Positions 8,989 through 18,833 are shown, counted from the first letter of the stretch. The stretch: DNA of 64,000 nt from Caldimonas thermodepolymerans (GCF_015476235.1 NZ_CP064338.1:3534001-3598000), one strand, 5' to 3'. Notes: generated from the letters alone by a model not told the origin. A program made the numbers and translations.

Positions 8989-10476
8989 TCACTGCCAGTG
9001 GACCACGCTCATGTCGTTGGCGAACACCGGCGAGCTGCTCCACAGCCCCTTGAGGCGCTTGTTCGACACCGACACCTGCGGCAGCTGGAACAGGAAGGCG
9101 TTGACCGCGTCCTCGGCCAGCATGCGCTGCGCGTCGGCGATCAGCTTCGCGCGCTCCTTGGGGTTGATGCTGGCGTTGTACTTGGCCATCAGGTCGCGGA
9201 AGGCCCGGGAGTCGTAGCCGAAGTAGTACTCCGGGTTCGCGTAGATCATGATGTCCAGCGGCTCGACGTGGCTGATGATGGTCAGGTCGAAGTTGCCCTT
9301 GAAGGCGCCGGACAGCCACTGCGCCCATTCGACGTTCTCGATCTTCACGTTGATGCCGACCTTGGCCAGCTGCGCGGCGACGATCTCGCCGCCCTTGCGC
9401 GCGTACTGCGGCGGCGGCAGGGTCAGCGTGAAGTTCAGCGGCGTGGTCACGCCCGCTTCCTTGAGCAGCGCCCTGGCGCGCTCGGGGTCGTAGGGGTTGA
9501 CGCCGGTGAGGTCGACGTAGCCCTCGTCGCTGGGCACCATGTGGCTGCCGATCGGCGTGCCGAAGCCGTCCATCGCGCCGTCGATCAGCGCCTTGCGGTC
9601 GATCGCCGCGGCGATGGCGCGGCGCACCCGCACGTCGTCCAGCGGCTTGCGCCGGTTGTTGATCGCCAGGATGGTCTTGCCCTCGGTGCCGCCCACGCGC
9701 ACCTCGAAGCGCGGGTCGTTGCGGAACTGCTGCACGCTCTGCGTGGCCTGGAAGCGCGGGATGGCGTCCACGTCGCCGGCCAGCAACGCCGCGACCTGCG
9801 CGGCCGGGTCGTTGATGAAGCGGAACGTGACGCGGCGCAGCTTGACGTTGCGCGCGTCGCGGAAGCCGTCCCACTTGGTCAGCGTCACCGCCGAGCCCTT
9901 GGCCCAGCTCTCGAAGCGGAACGGGCCGGTGCCGATCGGCCGGGTCGCCGCGCTGTCGGAGCTCTTGGGGTCGAGGATCACCGCGGTGCTCTCGCCGAGG
10001 CGGAACAGCAGCGTGCCGTCAGGCTGGTCGAGCGTCAGGATCACCGTGTGGGGATCGGGCGTGTCGATGCGCGAGATGTTGTCGAACACCGCCTTCTTGG
10101 CCTTGTTGGTCGAGCCCTCGGCCTTGGCGCGCTCGAAGCTGAACTTGACGTCCGAGGCGTCGAAGTCCTCGCCGTCGTGGAACTTGACCCCCTTGCGCAG
10201 CTTGAAGGTGTAGCTCCTGCCGTCCGGCTCGATGTGCCAGCTCTCGGCCAGCAGCGGCGAGACGGTGCCGTCCTCGTGGATCTTGGTCAGGCCTTCCAGG
10301 ACGTTGTAGTGGACGATCTCGCCGATGGCTGCCGCGGCGCCGGTGGTCGGGTCCAGCCCCGGCGGCTCCAGGGTCATGCCGATCACGGCGGTCGTCTTGC
10401 CGGCCTGGGCGTGGGCGGCCGGGACAGCGGCCGCCAGCGCGACGACGCCGGCGGCGATGAGCGGGATCAACTTCAT
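8989..10476 (-). CDS. ABC transporter substrate-binding protein, family 5 (peptide/nickel type)
   Basis: 495 residues with a Sec signal peptide ending at AHA-QAG (about residue 24). The mature part is an SBP_bac_5 protein: GMTLEPPGLDPTTGA near the start, LAESWHIEPDGRSYTFKLRK, and VKFHDGEDFDASDVKFSFER are hallmark segments. It delivers peptides or related oligomers to a Dpp-type transporter. The ATG has a GAGGAG ribosome site. No permease is adjacent; the probable partners are the DppBCD-like genes at 23.3-26.1 kb and the DppF-like gene at 12.1 kb. It heads the operon with the amidase and TPR genes. Confidence 0.9.
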   Translation of the reverse strand: MKLIPLIAAGVVALAAAVPAAHAQAGKTTAVIGMTLEPPGLDPTTGAAAAIGEIVHYNVLEGLTKIHEDGTVSPLLAESWHIEPDGRSYTFKLRKGVKFHDGEDFDASDVKFSFERAKAEGSTNKAKKAVFDNISRIDTPDPHTVILTLDQPDGTLLFRLGESTAVILDPKSSDSAATRPIGTGPFRFESWAKGSAVTLTKWDGFRDARNVKLRRVTFRFINDPAAQVAALLAGDVDAIPRFQATQSVQQFRNDPRFEVRVGGTEGKTILAINNRRKPLDDVRVRRAIAAAIDRKALIDGAMDGFGTPIGSHMVPSDEGYVDLTGVNPYDPERARALLKEAGVTTPLNFTLTLPPPQYARKGGEIVAAQLAKVGINVKIENVEWAQWLSGAFKGNFDLTIISHVEPLDIMIYANPEYYFGYDSRAFRDLMAKYNASINPKERAKLIADAQRMLAEDAVNAFLFQLPQVSVSNKRLKGLWSSSPVFANDMSVVHWQ

Positions 10477-10618
10477 GGGTGCGGTCTCCTCTGGGAAGGG
10501 GGTGACTGGGGCGATTGCACCATGTTTTGCGCCCGGCCGGCACCGGAGCGGTGCCAGTGACCGATTGCGCCATTCCGGTGCCCGCCGACGTGAAGAACAG
10601 AAACCCGGATCGATTTGT

Positions 10619-10631
10619 GTGCGTTTCGCAC
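10619..10631. promoter_or_regulatory. Short inverted repeat upstream of gdhA
   Basis: GTGCG-TTT-CGCAC lies just upstream of a -10-like TAAAAT (10634-10639) in the 240-bp gap before gdhA. The surrounding 100 bases are distinctly less GC-rich than the coding sequence, as expected for a promoter. The short arms make this only a candidate regulator site. Confidence 0.35.
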
Positions 10632-10717
10632 CCTAAAATGTGCATGTTTTGCCCATCGACGCCCCTTCTTGGTGCGTTTTCTTCAGTCCTGACCTTCCCC
10701 TCTGACCGGAGACTTCG

Positions 10718-12061
10718 TTGAGATACGGTTCCGTTGCCGATTTCCTGCGTGCCGTCGAAGCACGTGACCCCCACCAGCCCGAGTTCCTTCAGGCCGTCAA
10801 AGAGGTCATGACGAGTCTCTGGCCCTTCGTGCAGCAGCACCCCCGCTACGCCGACCAGGCGCTGCTGGAACGCCTGGTCGAACCCGAGCGCGTGATCCAG
10901 TTCCGGGTGTCCTGGGTCGACGACAGCGGCCAGGTGCGCGTCAACCGCGCCTGGCGCGTGCAGCACAGCTCGGCCATCGGCCCGTTCAAGGGCGGCATGC
11001 GCTTCCACCCGACGGTGAACCTGTCGATCCTGAAGTTCCTGGCCTTCGAGCAGACCTTCAAGAACGCGCTGACCACCCTGCCCATGGGCGGCGGCAAGGG
11101 CGGCTCGGACTTCGACCCCAAGGGCAAGAGCGACGGCGAGGTGATGCGCTTCTGCCAGGCGCTGATGCTGGAGCTGTACCGCCACCTCGGCTCGGACACC
11201 GACGTGCCCGCCGGTGACATCGGCGTGGGCGCGCGCGAGGTCGGCTTCATGGCCGGCATGATGAAGAAGCTGTCCAACGACGCGTCCTGCGTGTTCACCG
11301 GCAAGGGCATGTCCTACGGAGGCAGCCTGATGCGCCCGGAAGCCACCGGCTACGGCACGGTCTACTTCGCCCAGGAGATGCTGCACCGCCAGGGCCGCGA
11401 CTTCGAAGGCCTGCGCGTGTCGATCTCCGGCTCGGGCAACGTGGCGCAGTACGCTGCCGAGAAGGCCCTGGACCTGGGCGCGCGGGTGGTCACGCTGTCC
11501 GACTCGGACGGCACGCTGGTCGTGCCCGGGGGCATCGGCGAGGACCTGCTCAAGCAGATCATGGAGTGGAAGAACGTGCAGCGCGGCCGCCTGGCCGCCT
11601 TCGCCGACAAGCACGGCCTGCAGTTCGAGGCCGGGCGCCGTCCCTGGCACGTGCCGGTCGACGTCGCCCTGCCCTGCGCGACGCAGAACGAGCTGGACGG
11701 CGAGGACGCCCGCACGCTGGTCAAGAACGGCGTGGTCTGCGTGGCCGAAGGTGCCAACATGCCGAGCACGCTGGAAGCGGTGGACGTGTTCCTGGAAGCC
11801 GGCACGCTGTACGCCCCGGGCAAGGCCAGCAACGCCGGCGGCGTGGCCACCTCGGGCCTGGAGATGACGCAGAACGCGATGCGCCTGTCGTGGACCCACG
11901 CCGAGGTCGACGAGCGCCTGCACGCGATCATGAAGGACATCCACAGCCACTGCGTGCGCTACGGCACCCGCCCGGACGGCACGGTCAACTACGTCGACGG
12001 CGCCAACATCGCCGGCTTCGTGAAGGTGGCCGACGCGATGCTGTCGCAAGGCGTGATCTGA
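10718..12061 (+). CDS. gdhA: NADP-type glutamate dehydrogenase
   Basis: 447 residues, the normal length of the small hexameric class. Visible motifs are GPFKGGMRFHP (substrate-binding lysine), LPMGGGKGGSDFDPKGKSD (catalytic lysine region), PAGDIGVGAREVGFM, and the dinucleotide fold SISGSGNVAQYAAEKA; the overall sequence matches NADP-dependent assimilatory enzymes. It converts 2-oxoglutarate and ammonia to glutamate. The start is a TTG with GGAG at a proper distance, and the reading begins exactly at the family N-terminus. Transcription ends at a strong hairpin 24 bases after the stop. A glutaminase and a tyrB homologue nearby give the region an amino-nitrogen theme. Confidence 0.95.
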   Translation: MRYGSVADFLRAVEARDPHQPEFLQAVKEVMTSLWPFVQQHPRYADQALLERLVEPERVIQFRVSWVDDSGQVRVNRAWRVQHSSAIGPFKGGMRFHPTVNLSILKFLAFEQTFKNALTTLPMGGGKGGSDFDPKGKSDGEVMRFCQALMLELYRHLGSDTDVPAGDIGVGAREVGFMAGMMKKLSNDASCVFTGKGMSYGGSLMRPEATGYGTVYFAQEMLHRQGRDFEGLRVSISGSGNVAQYAAEKALDLGARVVTLSDSDGTLVVPGGIGEDLLKQIMEWKNVQRGRLAAFADKHGLQFEAGRRPWHVPVDVALPCATQNELDGEDARTLVKNGVVCVAEGANMPSTLEAVDVFLEAGTLYAPGKASNAGGVATSGLEMTQNAMRLSWTHAEVDERLHAIMKDIHSHCVRYGTRPDGTVNYVDGANIAGFVKVADAMLSQGVI

Positions 12062-12084
12062 GCGCCATGCGCGCTGCGCCCCCA

Positions 12085-12117
12085 GGCGCCGGGAGCCGCT
12101 GGCCCCGGCGCCTTTTT
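12085..12117 (+). terminator. Intrinsic terminator of gdhA
   Basis: GGCGCCGGG and CCCGGCGCC arms with a ten-base loop are followed by five T, shortly after the gdhA stop. It separates gdhA from the convergent DppF-like gene. Confidence 0.88.
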
Positions 12118-12130
12118 GCTGGCGCCCGCC

Positions 12131-12928
12131 TCAGGCCCCGGCCGCCTCCAGGCGCGGCACCGCGGCGAGCAGCGCCTGCGTGACCGGGTGGCGCGGGGCG
12201 CGGAACACCTCGGCGACCGGCCCGTGCTCGACCATGTGGCCGTGCTGCAGCACCAGCACCTCGTCGCAGACGTACTCGACCACCGCCAGGTCGTGGCTGA
12301 TGAACAGGTAGGTCAGCCCGAAGGCGTCCTGCAGGTCACGCAGCAGGTTGAGCACCTGGGCCTGCACCGAGACGTCCAGCGCGCTGACCGGCTCGTCGGC
12401 GACGATCAGCCGCGGCCGCGTGACCAGCGCGCGCGCGATCGCGATGCGCTGGCGCTGCCCGCCGGAGAACTCGTGCGGGTACTTGTCGGCATCGCCCGGG
12501 CGCAGGCCCACCGCCTCCAGCGCCTCGGCCACGCGCGTGCGGCGCGCCGCGGCATCGATCTCGGGCAGCATCGCCAGCGGCTCGGCGACGATGCGCCCGA
12601 CGCGCTGGCGCGGGTCCAGCGAGCCGTAAGGGTCCTGGAACACCATCTGGAAGTCGCGCCGCGCCAGCCGCAGCTCGCGCGGCGACAGCCGGTGCAGGTC
12701 GCGCCCGAGCAGCGTCACGCGGCCCGAGGTCGGCGCCTCCAGCGCCATCACCAGGCGCGCCAGCGTCGACTTGCCCGAGCCGGATTCGCCGACCACGCCC
12801 AGGCTGCGCCCGGCCTCCAGCGTGAAGCTCACCCCGTGCAGCACGCGCTGCGTCTCGGGCGCGCGCCACGGCGCCTCGCGCGGCAGGCGGTAGTCCTTGA
12901 CGAGGTGGTCGACGTGCAACAGCGGCAT
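12131..12928 (-). CDS. Dipeptide/oligopeptide ABC transporter ATP-binding protein (DppF/OppF type), orphan
   Basis: 265 residues with a complete ATPase: Walker A GESGSGKST near residue 50, Q-loop in MVFQDPYGSLDP (the DPYGSLDPR sequence is typical of DppF/OppF), signature SGGQRQR, Walker B LIVADEP with SALDVSVQ, and H-loop ISHDLAV. It lacks the C-terminal zinc-like extension that the DppD-type protein at 23.3 kb keeps, as expected of the F partner. It lies 31 bases after the outer-membrane factor of an efflux operon, away from its likely partners, and converges on gdhA. Confidence 0.88.
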   Translation of the reverse strand: MPLLHVDHLVKDYRLPREAPWRAPETQRVLHGVSFTLEAGRSLGVVGESGSGKSTLARLVMALEAPTSGRVTLLGRDLHRLSPRELRLARRDFQMVFQDPYGSLDPRQRVGRIVAEPLAMLPEIDAAARRTRVAEALEAVGLRPGDADKYPHEFSGGQRQRIAIARALVTRPRLIVADEPVSALDVSVQAQVLNLLRDLQDAFGLTYLFISHDLAVVEYVCDEVLVLQHGHMVEHGPVAEVFRAPRHPVTQALLAAVPRLEAAGA

Positions 12929-12959
12929 GGGCGCCTAGCTTACCCAATGCCGCGCTCGT

Positions 12960-14363
12960 TCACCCGCCGTGGTCCCAGCCGCCGCCGAGCGCCCGGATCA
13001 GGCCCACGGTGGATGCGTACTGCGCGCCGCGCAGCTGCACGGCCAGGCGCCGGTTGCGCAGCTCGCTGCGCTGCGCGTCCAGCAGTTCGAGCTGGCTGAC
13101 CAGGCCGTTGCGGTAGCGCGAGGCCGACAGCGCGGTCGCGCGTGCCGCGGCCGCCACCGCGCGCGACTGCGCCCGGGCCTGTTCGGCCAGCAGCCGCAGC
13201 GTGGCCAGCTCGTCCTCCACCTCGCGCAGCGCGACCAGCACCTGCTCGCGGTAACCGGCCACCGCGGCGTCGAACTCGCCAAGCGCCGCCTCGACCGCCG
13301 CCGCGCGCCGGCCACCGTCGAAGATCGGCAGCGCCAGCAGCGCCCCCACGCCCCAGGCACGCGCGGACCACCGGAACAGGTCGGACACCTCGGGCGACGC
13401 CACGCCGCCGGAGGCGGTCAGCGCGATGCGGGGGAACCAGGCCGAGCGCGCCACCCCGACGCGCGCCTGGGCGGCGTGCAGGCGCGCGATCGCGGCCGAG
13501 ACGTCCGGCCGGCGCGCCAGCACCGTCGCCGGCACGCCGGGCGGCACCCCGGGCAACGCGGCCGGCAGCGGTCCCGGCGGCAACGCGAACTGCGAGGCCG
13601 GCTCGCCGACCAGCACCGCGAGCGCATGCTCGAGCAGCACGCGGCGCCGCGACAGCGCGTGGTCCTCCGCCTCGGTGGCGGCCAGCTCGGCGCGGGCGCG
13701 CGCCACCTCCAGCTCGGCCACGTCGCCGGCGCGCTGGCGGCGTTCGGTCAGGTCCAGGGTGTCGCGGTAGGTGCGCACCGTGTCCTGCACGATGGCCTGC
13801 TCGGCCTCGGTGGCGCGCAGCGCCAGGTAGGCCTGTGCCACCTGGGCCTGCACCAGCAGGCGGGCGCTCTGCAACAGCGCGGCCTGGGCCTCGGCGTCGA
13901 GGGCGACAGCGTCCTGGGCGCGGGCGAGGCGCCCGAACAGGTCCACCTCGTAGCTCAGGTCCGCGCCCAGCCGGGTCAGCGTGGCGGCGCGCCCGCGCGC
14001 GCCGGGCTCGGCCTCGCGCACCACGCCCGCGCCGGCGTCGAGCTGCGGCGCGCGTTCGGATGCGGCGCTGCGCACCAGCGCACGGGCCTGGCGCAGCCGG
14101 GCCGCGGCGACCGCGATGCCGGCGTTGCGCTCGTCGGCACGCGCGACGAGGTCGTCCAGCACCGGGTCGCCGAAAGCGCGCCACCACTGGCCGCGCGGCT
14201 GGGCTTCGGCCGGCGCGGCCTCGGTCCAGCGCGTGCCCTCGGCCTCCTTGAACATGGCGGGCGTGACCGGCAGCGCCTCGGCGGCGGGCTGCGGCAGCGC
14301 CGCGCACCCGGCCAGCACCAGGGCAGCCGCCAGCGTCGTCCATCGCAGGGATCGGGTCTTCAT
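12960..14363 (-). CDS. RND efflux outer-membrane factor lipoprotein (NodT/OprM family)
   Basis: 467 residues. It starts with a lipoprotein signal (VLAGC, Cys20) and then shows the OMF pattern: WWRAFGDPVLDDLVARA, the repeated helical hairpins, DLSYEVDLFGRLARA, LARRPDVSAAIARLHAAQA and ALPIFDGG. It forms the TolC-like exit duct for the pump encoded just upstream. The ATG at Met-Lys-Thr-Arg is chosen because it has GGAG seven bases before it; another ATG 18 bases upstream overlaps the pump stop (ATGA) but lacks a ribosome site. It is the last efflux gene of the operon. Confidence 0.9.
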   Translation of the reverse strand: MKTRSLRWTTLAAALVLAGCAALPQPAAEALPVTPAMFKEAEGTRWTEAAPAEAQPRGQWWRAFGDPVLDDLVARADERNAGIAVAAARLRQARALVRSAASERAPQLDAGAGVVREAEPGARGRAATLTRLGADLSYEVDLFGRLARAQDAVALDAEAQAALLQSARLLVQAQVAQAYLALRATEAEQAIVQDTVRTYRDTLDLTERRQRAGDVAELEVARARAELAATEAEDHALSRRRVLLEHALAVLVGEPASQFALPPGPLPAALPGVPPGVPATVLARRPDVSAAIARLHAAQARVGVARSAWFPRIALTASGGVASPEVSDLFRWSARAWGVGALLALPIFDGGRRAAAVEAALGEFDAAVAGYREQVLVALREVEDELATLRLLAEQARAQSRAVAAAARATALSASRYRNGLVSQLELLDAQRSELRNRRLAVQLRGAQYASTVGLIRALGGGWDHGG

Positions 14364-14377
14364 CGTGCGGCTCCGGT

Positions 14378-17300
14378 TCATTTGGCAGGCAGCAGTTCGT
14401 TCGTGCCGGCAAAGGCTTCCTGGTCGTGCGGCACCTCGCCGTGGCGCTTCAGCGGCCGGTTGCCCGACAGGCGGCGCAGCAGCACGTAGAACCCCGGCGT
14501 GAGAAACAGGCCGAACAGCGTCACGCCGATCATCCCGGCGAACACCGCGACACCCATGGCCTGGCGCATCTCGGCGCCCGCGCCGCTGGACAGCACCAGC
14601 GGCAGCACGCCCATCACGAAGGCCAGCGAGGTCATCAGGATCGGCCGCAGGCGCAGCCGGCTGGTCTCGATCGCCGCCTGCACCGGCGAGCGCCCGGCGA
14701 ACTCCAGCTCGCGGGCGAACTCGACGATCAGGATGGCGTTCTTGGCCGACAGGCCGACCAGCACGACCAGCCCGATCTGCGTGAACACGTTGTTGTCGCC
14801 GCCGGACAGCCACACCCCGGTCATCGCCGCCATCAGCCCGGTGGGCACGATCATCACGATGGCCAGCGGCAGCGCCAGGCTCTCGTACATCGCGGCCAGC
14901 ACCAGGAACACCAGCAGGATGGACAGCGGGTACACCCACACCGCCGAGTTGCCGGCCAGGATTTCCTGGTAGGTCAGCTCGGTCCATTCGAAGCCGATGC
15001 CCGGCGGCAGCGTCTGTGCCGCGATGCGCTCGACCGCGGCCTGCGCCTGGCCGGACGAGTAGCCCGGCGCGGGGGCGCCGTTGATGTCGGCCGAGAGGTA
15101 GCCGTTGTAGCGCATCGCGCGCTCGGGCCCGTAGCTCGGGCGCACCGTCAGCAGCGCCGACAGCGGCACCATCTCGCCGCTGGCCGAGCGCACCTTGAGC
15201 TGGGCGATGTCCTCGGCGCGCGCGCGGTACGGCGCGTCGGCCTGCACGCGCACCGAGTAGGTCCGGCCGAAGCGGTTGAAGTCGTTGACGTACAGGCTGC
15301 CGAGGTAGATCTGCAGCGTGTCGAACACGTCGGTCACCGCCACGCCGAGCTGGCGCGCCTTGGTGCGGTCGATGTCGGCGTACAGCTGCGGCACGTTGAC
15401 CTGCAGGCTGGAGAACAGCCCCGTCAGCTCCGGCGCCTGCGCAGCCTGCGCCATGAAGGCCTGCGTCGCGTCGCTCAGTGCTGCATAGCCCAGCGAGCCG
15501 CGGTCCTGCAGCTGCAGCTTGAAGCCGCCGGTCGTGCCCAGGCCCAGGATGGGCGGCGGCGGGAACATCACGACGAACGCCTCGTCGATCTGCGCGTACT
15601 GCGCGTTGAGCCGCTGCGCGATCGCCCCGGCGCTGAGCGAGGGATCGCGGCGCTGCTCGAACGGGTCGAGCATCGCGAACACGATGCCGGAGCTGGAGCT
15701 GTTGGTGAAGCCGTTGATCGACAGCCCCGGGAAGCCCAGGGTCGCCTCGACGCCCGGCGTCTTCATCGCGATCCCGCTCATGCGCTGGATCACCTGGTCG
15801 GTGCGGTCCAGCGTCGCGCCGTCGGGCAGCTGCGCGAAGCCGATCAGGTACTGCTTGTCCTGCATCGGGACGAAGCCCGAGGGCACGGCGCGGAACAGCA
15901 CCGCGGTCAACGCGACCAGCCCGAGGTACAGCGCCATCATCAGCGCCCGGTGGGAGATGACGCGCTGCACGCTGCCCGCATAGGCGCCGGAGCCGCGCCT
16001 GAACAGCCGGTTGAAGCCCCGGAACACCGGGCCCAGGGCGCGCTCCATGCCGCGCGTCAGCGCGTCCTTGGGCGCGTCGTGGCGGCGCAGCAGCAGGGCC
16101 GACAGCGCAGGCGACAGCGTCAGCGAGTTGATCGCCGAGATCACCGTCGAGATCGCGATGGTCAGCGCGAACTGGCGGTAGAACTGCCCGGACAGCCCGC
16201 TGATGAAGGCCAGCGGCACGAACACCGCCACCAGCACCAGCGCGATCGCGATGATGGGCCCGGCCACCTCGCGCATCGCGCGGTAGGTGGCCTCGCGCGG
16301 ACTCAGCCCCGCCTCGATGTTGCGCTCGACGTTCTCGACCACCACGATGGCGTCGTCCACCACGATGCCCACCGCGAGCACCAGCCCGAACAGCGTCAGC
16401 GCGTTGATCGAGAAGCCCGAGGCATACATCACCGCGAAGGTGCCGACGATGGACACCGGCACCGCAAGCAGCGGGATGATCGAGGCGCGCCAGGTCTGCA
16501 GGAACAGGATCACCACCAGCACCACCAGCGCGACCGCCTCCAGCAGCGTCTGGACCACGGCCTTGATCGAGGCGCGCACGAACTGCGTGGTGTCGTAGGC
16601 GATGCGGTAGTCCACGCCCTCGGGCATCTGCTGCTTCAGCTCCTCCATCGTGCGGCGCACCGCATCGGAGATGCTGATCGCGTTCGAGCCCGGCGCCTGG
16701 AACACGCCGATGCCCACCGCCGGCTTGTTGTCCAGCACCGAGCGCAGCGCGTAGGCGGACGAGCCCAGCTCCAGCCGCCCGAGGTCGCGCAGGCGCGTGA
16801 CCGCACCGTCCGCGTCGGTCTTGACGATGATCTCGCCGAACTCCTCCTCGGTCTGCAGGCGCCCCTGCGCGTTGACCGACAGCTGCAGGTCCACGCCGGG
16901 CAGCCCGGGGGAGGCCCCGACCACGCCGGCGGCGGCCTGCACGTTCTGCTCGCGGATCGCGCGCACCACGTCGGTGGCCGACAGCCCGCGCTCGGCCACC
17001 TTGTGCGGGTCCAGCCACACGCGCATCGCGTAGTCGCCCGAACCCCACATGTCGACCATGCCCACGCCCGGCACGCGCGCGAGCCGGTCCTTGATGTTCA
17101 GCAGCGCGTAGTTGCGCAGGTAGGTGACGTCGTAGCGCTCGTTGGGCGAGATCAGGTGCACCACCATCGTCAGGTCGGGCGAGCTCTTGACGGTGGTCAC
17201 GCCCAGGCGGCGCACCTCCTCGGGCAGCCGCGGCTCGGCCTGCGCGACGCGGTTCTGCACCAGCTGCTCGGCCTTGTCCGGGTCGGTGCCGAGCGCGAAG

Positions 17301-17584
17301 GTGACGGTGAGCGTCATCAGCCCGTCGCTGGTGGCCTGGCTGCCCATGTAGAGCATGTTCTCGACGCCATTGATCGACTCCTCCAGCGGCGTGGCCACCG
17401 TCTCGGCGATGACCTTGGGGTTCGCCCCCGGGTACTGCGCACGCACCACGATCTGCGGCGGCACCACTTCCGGGTACTCAGAGACCGGCAGCCCGCGCAG
17501 CGCCAGCAGCCCGGCGATCAGCACCAGCAGCGACAGCACGCCGGCGAAGATGGGCCGGTCGATGAAGAATCGGGAAAGGTTCAT
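14378..17584 (-). CDS. RND multidrug efflux pump, HAE1 family (MexF/CeoB-like)
   Basis: 1068 residues, typical length, with the twelve-helix topology of HAE1 pumps: first helix after MNLSRFFIDRPIFAGV, two large periplasmic loops and two helical blocks. The proton-relay aspartates are present in VGIVVDDAIVVVENVERN. GFFLTPGFY-like sequence near the C-terminus (LFGLFLTPGFYVLLRR) closes the transmembrane core. It exports drugs and other amphiphiles using the proton gradient, together with the fusion protein 22 bases upstream and the outer-membrane factor 14 bases downstream. Sequence style and operon order point to the MexF/CeoB branch. Confidence 0.93.
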   Translation of the reverse strand: MNLSRFFIDRPIFAGVLSLLVLIAGLLALRGLPVSEYPEVVPPQIVVRAQYPGANPKVIAETVATPLEESINGVENMLYMGSQATSDGLMTLTVTFALGTDPDKAEQLVQNRVAQAEPRLPEEVRRLGVTTVKSSPDLTMVVHLISPNERYDVTYLRNYALLNIKDRLARVPGVGMVDMWGSGDYAMRVWLDPHKVAERGLSATDVVRAIREQNVQAAAGVVGASPGLPGVDLQLSVNAQGRLQTEEEFGEIIVKTDADGAVTRLRDLGRLELGSSAYALRSVLDNKPAVGIGVFQAPGSNAISISDAVRRTMEELKQQMPEGVDYRIAYDTTQFVRASIKAVVQTLLEAVALVVLVVILFLQTWRASIIPLLAVPVSIVGTFAVMYASGFSINALTLFGLVLAVGIVVDDAIVVVENVERNIEAGLSPREATYRAMREVAGPIIAIALVLVAVFVPLAFISGLSGQFYRQFALTIAISTVISAINSLTLSPALSALLLRRHDAPKDALTRGMERALGPVFRGFNRLFRRGSGAYAGSVQRVISHRALMMALYLGLVALTAVLFRAVPSGFVPMQDKQYLIGFAQLPDGATLDRTDQVIQRMSGIAMKTPGVEATLGFPGLSINGFTNSSSSGIVFAMLDPFEQRRDPSLSAGAIAQRLNAQYAQIDEAFVVMFPPPPILGLGTTGGFKLQLQDRGSLGYAALSDATQAFMAQAAQAPELTGLFSSLQVNVPQLYADIDRTKARQLGVAVTDVFDTLQIYLGSLYVNDFNRFGRTYSVRVQADAPYRARAEDIAQLKVRSASGEMVPLSALLTVRPSYGPERAMRYNGYLSADINGAPAPGYSSGQAQAAVERIAAQTLPPGIGFEWTELTYQEILAGNSAVWVYPLSILLVFLVLAAMYESLALPLAIVMIVPTGLMAAMTGVWLSGGDNNVFTQIGLVVLVGLSAKNAILIVEFARELEFAGRSPVQAAIETSRLRLRPILMTSLAFVMGVLPLVLSSGAGAEMRQAMGVAVFAGMIGVTLFGLFLTPGFYVLLRRLSGNRPLKRHGEVPHDQEAFAGTNELLPAK

Positions 17585-17606
17585 GGAGGGCTCCGTGGAT
17601 GCGGCT

Positions 17607-18833
17607 TCAGGAGGCGTCGGCCGCCTCGCGGCGCACCTGCAGCTCGGGCTTGGCGTCCATCGCCACCGGCTGCGGCGCGATGCGCGTGCCGGGGCGCACG
17701 CGGTGCAGGCCGCTGACGACGATGCGCTCGCCCGGCTCCAGCCCGCGGGTGACGACGCGCAGGCCATCGACCGCCGGGCCCAGCGTCACCTCGCGGTAGG
17801 CGGCCTTGTCGTCCGGGCCCACCACCATCACGAAGCGCTTGTCCTGGTCGGTGCCGACCGCGCGCTCGTTGACCAGCAACGCCGGCATCGGTTGCGCCTG
17901 CCCCATGCGCAGGCGCGCGAACTGCCCCGGCATCAGGCGGCCGTCACGGTTGTCGAACACCGCGCGCACGCGCACCGTGCCGCTGCCGGTGCGCACCTGG
18001 TTGTCGACCAGCTGCAGCCGCCCTTCGTACGGGAAGGCGCCGGTGCTGTCGATCGTGCCCATCTGCACCGGGATGCGTTCGATCGACGCGAGCGCGCCCG
18101 CAGCGCCCAGCTGCTGCAGGGCACGCGCCACGACGCGCTCGTCGGCGTCGAAGCTGGCGTAGATCGGGTGCACCGAGACGATGGTGGTCAGCACCGGCGC
18201 ACCCGGGCCGGCCGCGACCTGGTTGCCCACCGTCACCTCGACGCGCCCGATGCGCCCGTCGATGGGCGCGCGCACCTGGGTGTAGCCCAGGTTGAGCTGC
18301 GCCGACCGCAGCGCCGCCTCGGCCGCGCGCAGGTGGGCCTGCGCCTCGCGCAGCGCGTTCTCGCGCTCGTCGAGTTCGCGGCGCGCGATCGCGTTTTCCT
18401 CCCACAGGCGCTGCGCGCGCACCTGCTCGTTCTGCGCATGCGTCAGGCGTGCCTGCGCGGCGGCGACCTGGGCCTGGGCCCGTTCCACCTCCGCGGCGTA
18501 GGGCGCCGGGTCGATCGTGAACAGCAGGTCGCTGCGGCGCACCAGCCCGCCTTCGCGGAAGTGCACCGCCTGCACGGTACCGGCCACGCGCGCGCGCAGC
18601 TCGACGCGCTCCACCGCCTCCAGGCGGCCGGAGAACTCGTCCCAGGCCATCACCTCGCTTTGCGTGACCGTCGCGACCGGCGCCGGCACGGCCGCCGGTT
18701 CCGCCGACGCGGGCACGGGCTCGGCCTGGGTGCGGCCGGAGCCGAACAGGATGGCGGGCACGGCAGCCGCCAGGGTCAGCAGGGCCGCCGCGGCCAGCAG
18801 GCCGGGGCGGGTGCGCAGCGTCTTCTTGTGCAT
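17607..18833 (-). CDS. RND efflux periplasmic adaptor (MexE/CeoA-like membrane fusion protein)
   Basis: 408 residues with an N-terminal hydrophobic signal/anchor (residues 10-32). MAWDEFSGRLEAVERVELR is the conserved lipoyl-domain entry of MexE-type adaptors; a long alpha-hairpin of Ala/Gln/Glu-rich heptads spans about residues 100-175; YASFDADERVV and AVGTDQDKRFVMVV mark the beta-barrel and membrane-proximal domains; the end GLHRVRPGTRI is also MexE-like. It bridges pump and outer-membrane channel. The preceding esterase-like gene ends 71 bases upstream in the same operon. Confidence 0.92.
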   Translation of the reverse strand: MHKKTLRTRPGLLAAAALLTLAAAVPAILFGSGRTQAEPVPASAEPAAVPAPVATVTQSEVMAWDEFSGRLEAVERVELRARVAGTVQAVHFREGGLVRRSDLLFTIDPAPYAAEVERAQAQVAAAQARLTHAQNEQVRAQRLWEENAIARRELDERENALREAQAHLRAAEAALRSAQLNLGYTQVRAPIDGRIGRVEVTVGNQVAAGPGAPVLTTIVSVHPIYASFDADERVVARALQQLGAAGALASIERIPVQMGTIDSTGAFPYEGRLQLVDNQVRTGSGTVRVRAVFDNRDGRLMPGQFARLRMGQAQPMPALLVNERAVGTDQDKRFVMVVGPDDKAAYREVTLGPAVDGLRVVTRGLEPGERIVVSGLHRVRPGTRIAPQPVAMDAKPELQVRREAADAS

